NCBI GenBank assembly: GCA_029945625.1
Contig: JAQSCW010000013.1
Span: 1 to 38,014 of the forward strand
From: a bacterium
GTDB lineage: Bacteria > Bacteroidota > Bacteroidia > B-17B0 > Aurantibacillaceae
Direction of reading: 5' to 3'
DNA length: 38,014 nt
Shown: positions 31,405 through 38,014 of the stretch, one piece after another
How positions within the stretch are numbered: the first letter of the stretch is position 1
Layout of the letters: every line of letters starts with the position of its first letter
Position numbers and translations under genes: made by a program
Notes under the pieces: generated by a model
The model's input: the letters and a program-made list of their open reading frames with translations, nothing else
Told to the model about the DNA's origin: nothing
Database searches by the model: none

Positions 31405-32763
31405 ATGCTCGGCATCAAAGGATTACATGCTCTACTGGGCCTGGAAGTGCAACCGGGTGCGGCACAAGTGTTTATTTATTCGGAGCATACGTCGGAACGC
31501 CTGCTCTATACCTGCGACTTTATTTTTAAACACGTAGTAGGGGTAAATTTTTTCATCACCCAGGATCGTGATGAATTTGAAAAATGTGCAGGATTAAAAA
31601 TAAATTATTCGTATCGTGAAATGGAGGACTGTTTGCAGATCCTACCACATACCTTACTTTTTGAAAAAGGAATTTCGGAATTAAAACCGGCATCTACAGT
31701 GAGGAATGGAAGTCTTTATTTTTTTGAAAATAAGGTGGGTTTTTCTTTTGATGTTTTCTCTGCTGTTTTTTATTTTATTTCCCGTTACGAAGAATGGCAA
31801 TCCTTTAAACCTGATGCCCACCAACGATTTGAAGCTGCTGAGAGTTTGTTGTTTCAGAAAAAGTTTCACCTCAAGCCCCTGGTCGATATCTGGATTTCTG
31901 AATTGAAAGGGGCGTTAGAAAGAAATTTTCCAGCTAAGAAATTGCCTCCGCGCGAATTCAGGTTGTTAAGCACCATTGATGTGGACAACGTGTATGCTTA
32001 CCGATCAAAAGGGCCTGTGCGAACCCTCGGTGCTGTCGCAAAAGACCTGTTGGCAGGGGACTTCACAAATTTGAAGGAACGCATGTTAGTGTTGCGGGAA
32101 AAGAAGAAAGATCCTTTTGACATTTACGAAGAGGTGGCTGATTTTTGTTTCGAACATAAAATTCCATTGATCTTTTTTTTCCTGTTTAGAACAGGCAACA
32201 AGCACGATCGCACACTTAAAACGTCTTCCCCGGCATTTAAGGAAGTGTTTGACATCCTCCATAAAAATAGGGCACTTATGGGAATTCACCCTTCTTACGA
32301 CGCGGCCTTCAACGAGGAGCTGCTCAAGGACGAGTTAAAAAAATTAGGCAATGTTTCTTCTCAAAAAATCACCTGTTCGCGTCAACATTACCTGCGTTTT
32401 GATATTCGTTCAACACCACAACTCTTGCTCAAGAATGGCATTGAAGCTGATTTCACCATGGGCTATGCTTCTGCGCCGGGTTTCAGGGCTGGCACCTCGT
32501 ATCCGTTTTATTATTTTGATTTCCACCGCGAAGCAGCCTCTACGCTTTTGTTTGTTCCCTTTTGCGCCATGGATGGAGCCTTTACGGTATATAACAAATC
32601 AGAACCTTTAGCGGCCATGCAGTCGTTTAACGAGTTGGCACAGGAGATAAAAAAAGTGGGTGGCAATTTTATCACGGTATTTCACGAACGTACCTTTTCC
32701 GACCACTTATATAAGGGTTTCGGCACCTTATATAAAAACCTCCATCTAAAGCTAAAAGGCTGA
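31405..32763 (+). CDS. Polysaccharide deacetylase-like protein
   Basis: The gene starts at ATG 31405 rather than at an in-frame GTG 66 bp earlier, because the family begins near LLGLEV and a promoter motif sits just before this ATG. The 452-residue protein has an N-terminal domain of unknown function (about 1-170) and a NodB-like carbohydrate esterase domain. In that domain STIDVDN (about 189-195) carries the D-x-D metal/catalytic residues and GIHPSYD (about 293-299) the histidine ligand. Such Bacteroidota proteins are usually near envelope polysaccharide genes and are thought to remove acetyl groups from a glycan. No signal peptide is evident, so the site of action is unsure. Confidence 0.8.
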   Translation: MLGIKGLHALLGLEVQPGAAQVFIYSEHTSERLLYTCDFIFKHVVGVNFFITQDRDEFEKCAGLKINYSYREMEDCLQILPHTLLFEKGISELKPASTVRNGSLYFFENKVGFSFDVFSAVFYFISRYEEWQSFKPDAHQRFEAAESLLFQKKFHLKPLVDIWISELKGALERNFPAKKLPPREFRLLSTIDVDNVYAYRSKGPVRTLGAVAKDLLAGDFTNLKERMLVLREKKKDPFDIYEEVADFCFEHKIPLIFFFLFRTGNKHDRTLKTSSPAFKEVFDILHKNRALMGIHPSYDAAFNEELLKDELKKLGNVSSQKITCSRQHYLRFDIRSTPQLLLKNGIEADFTMGYASAPGFRAGTSYPFYYFDFHREAASTLLFVPFCAMDGAFTVYNKSEPLAAMQSFNELAQEIKKVGGNFITVFHERTFSDHLYKGFGTLYKNLHLKLKG

Positions 32764-32784
32764 TCCCCGACCCAAAATTTCGAC

Positions 32785-32792
32785 TATCTTTA
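32785..32792 (+). promoter_or_regulatory. Promoter -7 element of the lipoprotein gene (leaderless arrangement)
   Basis: TATCTTTA is followed by CGGG and ATG at 32797, the same spacing as upstream of the deacetylase gene. Confidence 0.55.
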
Positions 32793-32796
32793 CGGG

Positions 32797-33900
32797 ATGA
32801 AATTTTTGAGCTTCATACTGGTGGTGCCGGTCCTTTTGGGACTGATATCCTGCAAAAACGACTTGCAGCTCAACGCACCCTATAAGGAAATACCGAGTGT
32901 TTACGCAGTGTTAAATCCGTTTGAACCCATCCAGGTCATTCGGGTTAACAAAGTTTTTTTGGGAGAAGGGGATGCCAATGTAATGGCCAAAGTGGCCGAT
33001 TCCATTAATTATCAGCCCGGAGAATTATTGATCAACCTCCGAAGGTTTGTAGATGGTACTCAGGTGAGTGCCAGTCCTCAAAATACCTCTGATACGGTGA
33101 TTACGTTCCGTGACTCTATGGTGACCGCAACACCCGGTGCATTTAATACCAATCAGCGGGTGTACGTGAGCTCCAAGAAACTGTTTACAGACGGGGTGTA
33201 CAAATTAACAATAAGAAATGTCATTAGCGGCGCCGTATTTACGTCTACCGCGAGCGCCCTCGATAGGGTGTACGCCGATCTTCAGCCCTTGGTCGCTCCT
33301 TTTTTCGAATACCCTCAAAACACCCCTCCCGAATTATACATCGATTATTCCAGTACCACCTCCAAATATCCGTATGAAGTGAAACACAGGGCCGAGAAAC
33401 GCTTTGGGCAAATTTATCAGTTGATTCTTCGGATGCATTTATATGATACCGTGGGAGGTCAAAGAACTGAGCAAGCCGTTGATTACCTGGTGGGGACAAA
33501 AACCTTGCGTGATGTTCAGGTATTGTCCGGCATCAATTATGTTTCCCACACATTCACCGGCGGTGGAATTTTTTCGGTAGTTGGTAACGCGGTTTCAAAG
33601 ATGAATCAAAATATTTATGGGAGAAAAATGTACATGGTGGAGTATTTTATTTATTCTTCCAGTCAGGAGTATCAGGACTATATGGAATATGTGAAACCTT
33701 CACTAAGTATCACCCAAAACAAACCCCTGTACTCCAATTTTCAAAATGCCGCTGCCCTAGGCCTCTTTACCTTTAGAACCACCCTCAATGTAAAAAAGAA
33801 CCTCGCGTCGGTCTATATTAGTTCCTTTTCCAATAACCCAAGTACCTGCAATTACCGATTTGTCACCAGCGACGGGAAGACCATCAGGGGCTGTAAATAG
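32797..33900 (+). CDS. DUF4249-like lipoprotein
   Basis: This 367-residue protein starts with a lipoprotein signal peptide: a hydrophobic core and the lipobox LISC, with Cys19 or close to it as the lipidated residue. The following NAPYKEIPSVYAVLNPFEPIQVIRVNKVFLG resembles the start of DUF4249-type lipoproteins of Bacteroidota (residues about 26-56). It should be anchored in the periplasm or at the outer membrane. The rest looks beta-rich with no enzyme motif. DUF4249 genes are often next to TonB-dependent receptors, but none is present here. The family assignment is from recognition by eye and is moderately sure; the lipobox is clear. Confidence 0.72.
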   Translation: MKFLSFILVVPVLLGLISCKNDLQLNAPYKEIPSVYAVLNPFEPIQVIRVNKVFLGEGDANVMAKVADSINYQPGELLINLRRFVDGTQVSASPQNTSDTVITFRDSMVTATPGAFNTNQRVYVSSKKLFTDGVYKLTIRNVISGAVFTSTASALDRVYADLQPLVAPFFEYPQNTPPELYIDYSSTTSKYPYEVKHRAEKRFGQIYQLILRMHLYDTVGGQRTEQAVDYLVGTKTLRDVQVLSGINYVSHTFTGGGIFSVVGNAVSKMNQNIYGRKMYMVEYFIYSSSQEYQDYMEYVKPSLSITQNKPLYSNFQNAAALGLFTFRTTLNVKKNLASVYISSFSNNPSTCNYRFVTSDGKTIRGCK

Positions 33901-33927
33901 CTGACAATTCGATACTGAAATCCAGAG

Positions 33928-33959
33928 TTTTAGGACAATTTTAGGACCAATTAATGGTC
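33928..33959. promoter_or_regulatory. Short repeats upstream of dnaK
   Basis: TTTTAGGAC is repeated directly at 33928-33936 and 33939-33947. The inverted repeat GACCA-ATTAA-TGGTC covers 33945-33959. These may be regulator sites for dnaK, 40-70 bp before its promoter, but no known heat-shock operator (CIRCE) is seen. Confidence 0.3.
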
Positions 33960-33998
33960 AAAATGACAGTCTGGCAGAAAAGGCCGGCTTTGTCCATT

Positions 33999-34013
33999 TG
34001 GCATATTTATTGA
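33999..34013 (+). promoter_or_regulatory. Sigma-54-like promoter of dnaK
   Basis: TGGCATATTTATTGA matches the -24/-12 consensus TGGCAC-N5-TTGC, with GG and G separated by the required 10 bases and GA in place of the final GC. The predicted transcript would start near 34025, giving a 35-nt leader. A second TGGCAG lies at 33972-33977. Confidence 0.45.
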
Positions 34014-34059
34014 GAAGCTATTGACTGTATTAGAGTCCGAAAAATTAAAAATTGAAAAA

Positions 34060-35982
34060 ATGGGAAAAATAATAGGAATAGATCTGGGTACCACTAACAG
34101 CTGCGTTTCAGTAATGGAAGGTAACGAACCGGTGGTGATTGCCAACAACGAAGGAAAACGCACCACGCCTTCGGTAGTTGCATTTGTTGAAGGTGGTGAA
34201 CGCAAAGTGGGTGATCCTGCAAAACGTCAGGCCATCACCAACCCTAAAAAAACGGTTTATTCAATTAAACGTTTTATGGGGCATACTTTTGACGAGGTTT
34301 CTGACGAAGCCAAGCGTGTGCCGTATAGCGTTGTAAAAGGCGATAACAATACGCCACGCGTGCAAATAGATGATCGTAAATACACTCCTCAAGAGGTGTC
34401 GGCCATCATTCTTCAAAAAATGAAGAAAACAGCTGAAGACTATCTGGGAACAGAAGTTACTGAAGCGGTTATAACAGTACCGGCATATTTTAACGACGCA
34501 CAACGTCAGGCAACTAAAGAAGCCGGCGAAATTGCTGGTTTAAAAGTAAAACGGATCATTAACGAACCAACTGCTGCCGCCCTTGCCTATGGCATGGATA
34601 AAAAGAACAAAGACATGAAAATTGTGGTGTTCGACTGCGGTGGAGGAACACATGACGTATCAGTATTAGAATTGGGTGACGGTGTGTTTGAGGTAAAAAG
34701 TACCGACGGCGATACCCACTTAGGTGGTGATGATTTCGACCAGGTGATCATTGATTGGTTGGCCGATGAATTCAAAAAAGAAGAAGGTCTTGATCTTCGT
34801 CTCGATCCAATGGCTTTGCAGCGTTTAAAAGAAGGTGCCGAAAAAGCAAAGATTGAATTATCCAATTCAACCAGCACCGAAATTAACCTGCCGTATATTA
34901 TGCCGGTGAATGGTATGCCGAAACATTTGGTAAAAACATTGACCCGCGCCAAATTTGAGCAACTGTCCGACAGCCTTATTCAACGTACCATTGCGCCTTG
35001 CCGTTCTGCTTTAAAAAATGCAGGATTGGAAACAAAGGACATCAATGAGATCATTTTAGTGGGAGGTTCAACCCGTATTCCTGCAGTGCAGGCAGCCGTT
35101 GAAAAATTCTTTGGTAAAGCCCCTAACAGAAGTGTGAACCCTGATGAGGTGGTAGCTCTTGGAGCAGCCATTCAAGGTGGTGTATTAACCGGTGAAGTAA
35201 AAGACGTATTGTTGTTAGACGTAACACCACTCAGCTTAGGTATCGAAACCATGGGCGGTGTGTTCACTAAATTAATAGAGTCAAACACAACCATCCCGAC
35301 TAAAAAATCGCAAGATTTTAGTACGGCAGCCGATAATCAGCCATCCGTGCAGATTGTTGTATTTCAGGGTGAACGCCCTATGGCAAAAGACAACCGCAAA
35401 TTGGGTGAATTTAACCTCGATGGTATTCCTCCGGCTCCACGCGGTGTGCCACAAGTAGAAGTAACATTTGACATTGATGCAAACGGAATTTTACACGTGA
35501 GTGCAAAAGACAAGGCTACCGGCAAATCACACGCCATTCGTATTGAAGCGAAGAGCGGGTTGAGTCAGGAAGAAATTGATCGCATGAAACGTGAAGCGGA
35601 TGTGAATGCTGAAGCGGATAAAAAAGCAAAAGAAGAAGTTGAGAAATTGAATGAAGCAGATACCATGATCTTCCAGACTGAAAAACAGATGAAAGAATAT
35701 GGCGATAAAATTCCTGCCGATAAAAAAGGTGCGGTTGAAACAGCACTTACCGAATTAAAGGCAGCGCATGCTTCAAAGAATATTGAGAAGATTACTTCTG
35801 CTCTGGCTGCTTTAAACACAGCTTGGTCAGCCGCCAGCGAAGACATGTACAAAGCGCAGCAACAGGCTGGTCCTGAAGCCAACGGCAGTGCAGGGCAACC
35901 CGGAGGCGAACCAAACAAAGGTCAACAAAGCGGTGCAAACACTGAAAATGTGACCGATGTGGATTTTGAAGAAGTGAAATAA
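34060..35982 (+). CDS. dnaK: Chaperone DnaK (Hsp70)
   Basis: This 640-residue Hsp70 starts at ATG 34060, where [15 protein letters not shown] is the normal N-terminus; an upstream TTG at 34021 is not needed. The ATPase domain (1-385) has the phosphate loop IDLGTTNS and [15 protein letters not shown]. The substrate-binding domain begins near residue 390 after the linker [12 protein letters not shown], and a helical lid ends in the Gly/Gln-rich tail with [10 protein letters not shown]. In the family VFD-L-GGGT-F-D is usual; here it is [10 protein letters not shown], with Cys and His in those places. DnaK binds unfolded proteins with DnaJ and GrpE, neither of which is in the window. Confidence 0.98.
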   Translation: MGKIIGIDLGTTNSCVSVMEGNEPVVIANNEGKRTTPSVVAFVEGGERKVGDPAKRQAITNPKKTVYSIKRFMGHTFDEVSDEAKRVPYSVVKGDNNTPRVQIDDRKYTPQEVSAIILQKMKKTAEDYLGTEVTEAVITVPAYFNDAQRQATKEAGEIAGLKVKRIINEPTAAALAYGMDKKNKDMKIVVFDCGGGTHDVSVLELGDGVFEVKSTDGDTHLGGDDFDQVIIDWLADEFKKEEGLDLRLDPMALQRLKEGAEKAKIELSNSTSTEINLPYIMPVNGMPKHLVKTLTRAKFEQLSDSLIQRTIAPCRSALKNAGLETKDINEIILVGGSTRIPAVQAAVEKFFGKAPNRSVNPDEVVALGAAIQGGVLTGEVKDVLLLDVTPLSLGIETMGGVFTKLIESNTTIPTKKSQDFSTAADNQPSVQIVVFQGERPMAKDNRKLGEFNLDGIPPAPRGVPQVEVTFDIDANGILHVSAKDKATGKSHAIRIEAKSGLSQEEIDRMKREADVNAEADKKAKEEVEKLNEADTMIFQTEKQMKEYGDKIPADKKGAVETALTELKAAHASKNIEKITSALAALNTAWSAASEDMYKAQQQAGPEANGSAGQPGGEPNKGQQSGANTENVTDVDFEEVK

Positions 35983-36003
35983 TATTTCGTCAGTTTTATG
36001 AAG

Positions 36004-36040
36004 ATCCCTTCATTCTTTAATGGATGAAGGGATTTTTTTT
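36004..36040 (+). terminator. Terminator of dnaK
   Basis: ATCCCTTCAT (36004-36013) pairs with ATGAAGGGAT (36024-36033), followed by seven more T. It lies 21 bp after the dnaK stop. Confidence 0.9.
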
Positions 36041-36119
36041 GTATTCGATTTTATGAAAAATAAAAACTTTGGAGAAAACCTCCGTCTTTCCTGCACTTTT
36101 TTTAAACAGAGAGAGAAAA

Positions 36120-36222
36120 AAAACTTTGTGTTCCTTTGTGTTGCCTCTTCCTTTGTGGGCTTTGTGGTTCTTGCTTCTATAACCACAAAGTGCACAAAGG
36201 TTTACACGAAGGACACAAAGTA
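36120..36222. repeat. Palindromic CTTTGTG heptamer repeat
   Basis: CTTTGTG recurs four times at irregular 10-20 bp spacing (about 36132-36174), and its complement CACAAAG recurs in the right half (about 36184-36221). GGCTTTGTGGTT and AACCACAAAGTGC meet around a short turn near 36175, so the whole can fold into one long imperfect hairpin. Dispersed repeats of this heptamer kind lie between genes in many bacteria. It sits between two convergent genes and might end transcription of both. Confidence 0.65.
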
Positions 36223-36225
36223 GGT

Positions 36226-38014
36226 CTATCTTTCCACCACCAGTTTCATCCTTTCTTGTTGCTGCCCGATTTTTGCCTGAAGGAAATAAATGCCGGGTTC
36301 TAAACCATGCACTACTCCAAGAACCGTTAGCGTGCCAGCTTGTTGTTCTGAGTTTTCCAAAATGGTTTTTACCTTTCTTCCAACCTCATCATAAAGTTCA
36401 ATGCCCAAGTATTCGGTTTTTTTCAGATCCAGATCAATTCGTATCTGGTCACGGGCCGGATTAGGATATACTGTAATTTTGCCGGAACTGAGTTTAAATT
36501 CCTTTATTCCTACAGTCAGGTTTTTTGGTGTTATCCTCTGCGAATCCACCACAAAATCCAAATTGGTGAAATTCTCAAAACCGGTGATTATGATGCGGTG
36601 ATACGTGCCATTGGTATCTAGACCCGGGATATCTACCAAAATATAATAATGTTCATTAGGCAGATTTGGAACAAGATTTGAAAGTGTGTACTGACCCTGT
36701 GCATTCGTTTTGCTTCTTTGCACCATCATAGCTCCGGGGTTGGTGCCGGCTTTTACAATAATGTTCGGGATGCCTGCTCCGGGTGTGCCCGGCATTGTGT
36801 ATCCCGGACCTTGTGTAATTTTGCCTGATAAAGTTGCTTTGCTTTTCAGATTATTGTTGATCGTAATAATATTAATATTTTGAATAGAAGGGTTATAACA
36901 ATTATGATTAATCACCGCTGCACTTTGCCAACTAGAGGAAGAGAGTCCGTAGGTTTCAATTAAGTCTGTAGGGAATGGGAAGGATTTTACCACATAAGTC
37001 CCCACAGGAACAGAAGGAAAATTATAATTTGAAGTAATCACTAGTGAAGTATTAATGGAATCCCATTTACTCAGGTAAGGTTTGTATTTGTACAAAACAA
37101 CGTTTCCATTGGTTTGTCCTGTGGTGCTGGTTACTACGCCTGTAATTGCAGTAAGTGAATAAACAATAATACTGAGATTAGTCGGACTAAGATTCACACA
37201 ATTCACCAAATTGGTGCCACTTAAACTGTACTGCTTTGTGGTGGGCGGAGTAATTGTAAAACTACTTCCTGATAAATTACCGGGCATCAACGTATAAGTA
37301 CTAGCCCCCGAAGGTATAAGCACAGCCGAGCCACCCGCACATAATGTGGGCGTGTTTGAAACCAGATTTAATGTAGGTGTAATATTAACGCTGATGGTTT
37401 TCAGTGCTGCATTGCTGCATCCTGTCAGGGTATTGGTTCCTGTAAGGGTGTATGTAGTTGTTAGGAGTGGAGAAGGAAAAATAGTACTTGAATTTAAATT
37501 ACCGGGCATCCAGGTATAGGTAATGCCCCCGCCCGCTACAAGTGTGGCAGATATTCCCGTACAAATTATACTCTTAGTAGTACTTGCCGTTATAACAGGC
37601 AGTGGATTTACTGATACCGTCGCAAAGGCGGTATTTGAACAAGTTGTGATGGCATCGGTTCCTTTTACATTGTAAAAAGAAGTAAAAGCCGGACTTACAG
37701 AAATGCTCGTGTTGTTTGAATTATTAGACCAGGTATAGCTACCTGCTCCGCTTACACTTAAGGTGCTGCTTCCACCTGTGCAATACACACTCGGACTCGC
37801 TACCACACTCAAAATCGGAAGGGCATTTACTGAAACATTTTGAACAACAGAATTCCTGCATCCGTTTACATCGGTCCCCGTAACAGTATAGGAAACACTT
37901 ACGGTGGGACTGACCACATACAAGCTCTGAGTTGAACCGGTGTTCCAGGAATAAGTGCCAGCCCCCAAAGCTGAAAGTGTGGTGGTTTTACCAAAACAAA
38001 TAACCGTAGTGCTT
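36226..38014 (-). CDS. Large secreted repeat protein with T9SS sorting domain (5' end outside the window)
   Basis: The minus-strand frame stays open to the right edge, so the N-terminus is outside; 595 residues are visible. The first 270 or so are at least three tandem Ig-like (PKD/Big-type) repeats of about 75-80 residues with C-x-GGS-TL, GAxTYxW and CSN patterns, plus near-identical WMPGNL/LMPGNL pieces. A prealbumin-like segment follows (about 380-490). The last 80 residues form a T9SS type A sorting domain: VYPNPARDQ, IELYDEVGRKV, GLEPGIYFL and a basic end. The protein should cross the outer membrane by type IX secretion and be displayed or released, perhaps as an adhesin. Several CDS in other frames here are shadows. 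Confidence 0.88.
   Translation of the reverse strand, partial: STTVICFGKTTTLSALGAGTYSWNTGSTQSLYVVSPTVSVSYTVTGTDVNGCRNSVVQNVSVNALPILSVVASPSVYCTGGSSTLSVSGAGSYTWSNNSNNTSISVSPAFTSFYNVKGTDAITTCSNTAFATVSVNPLPVITASTTKSIICTGISATLVAGGGITYTWMPGNLNSSTIFPSPLLTTTYTLTGTNTLTGCSNAALKTISVNITPTLNLVSNTPTLCAGGSAVLIPSGASTYTLMPGNLSGSSFTITPPTTKQYSLSGTNLVNCVNLSPTNLSIIVYSLTAITGVVTSTTGQTNGNVVLYKYKPYLSKWDSINTSLVITSNYNFPSVPVGTYVVKSFPFPTDLIETYGLSSSSWQSAAVINHNCYNPSIQNINIITINNNLKSKATLSGKITQGPGYTMPGTPGAGIPNIIVKAGTNPGAMMVQRSKTNAQGQYTLSNLVPNLPNEHYYILVDIPGLDTNGTYHRIIITGFENFTNLDFVVDSQRITPKNLTVGIKEFKLSSGKITVYPNPARDQIRIDLDLKKTEYLGIELYDEVGRKVKTILENSEQQAGTLTVLGVVHGLEPGIYFLQAKIGQQQERMKLVVER

Noticed and set aside
34021-34059. Earlier TTG start for dnaK
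   Set aside because: The ATG at 34060 gives the standard N-terminus [12 protein letters not shown], and the extra sequence lies next to the promoter.
34587-34952. Long open frames antisense to dnaK (also at 35565-35918)
   Set aside because: They are shadow frames of a strongly conserved gene with biased codon use.
36120-36222. CRISPR-like array
   Set aside because: Units are only 7 nt with irregular spacing, they occur in both orientations, and no cas gene is present.

Overview
The window comes from a Bacteroidota chromosome, probably an uncultured Chitinophagales-, Sphingobacteriales- or Flavobacteriales-type lineage (the order is a guess). Three things point there: a C-terminal type IX secretion sorting domain, a SusD-neighbour-type DUF4249-like lipoprotein, and repeated use of the Bacteroidota -7 promoter motif TAnnTTTG. 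Two regions meet at a tRNA-Val(TAC) gene at 15193-15270.

Positions 1-15192 are an A+T-rich accessory island. From the left edge they hold the end of an IS21-like element that cuts off the 3' end of a type I methyltransferase gene (hsdM). Next comes a minus-strand defence operon with a sigma-54-activator-like AAA+ ATPase, then the three parts of an ABC-three-component (ABC-3C) system: a nuclease-fold/CTD protein, a middle component and a Rad50-like ATPase. The truncated hsdM follows. Diverging from it is a plus-strand operon for a small unknown protein, a glycosyltransferase-radical SAM/SPASM fusion, a histidine phosphatase and a WG-repeat protein; it ends in a clear terminator. The island's right part has two tandem modules. 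Each consists of an almost identical 40-bp box, a small related ORF and a large serine recombinase. Both recombinase frames run through an antisense terminator hairpin into tRNA or tRNA-like sequence, which marks the integration end.

Positions 15193-38014 look like ordinary core chromosome. In order they hold tRNA-Val, a CdsZ-type zinc-ribbon coiled-coil protein, a Nif3-family protein, a PpiD-like periplasmic folding factor, a DnaE polymerase with a fused N-terminal proofreading domain, an M48 metalloprotease and a G+C-rich non-coding repeat. Then follow an ABC-F ATPase, a GT-C membrane protein, phosphatidylserine synthase, metK, a polysaccharide deacetylase-like protein, a DUF4249-like lipoprotein, dnaK, a palindromic heptamer repeat and the 3' part of a large T9SS-secreted repeat protein.

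The strongest candidates for something undescribed are the GT4-rSAM/histidine phosphatase/WG-repeat cassette, the AAA+-led ABC-3C operon inside a type I restriction locus, and the paired recombinase modules. A regulatory pattern also stands out: four genes start exactly 4 nt after a TAnnTTTA motif, which suggests leaderless mRNAs. All functional statements come from reading motifs; no database search was run.
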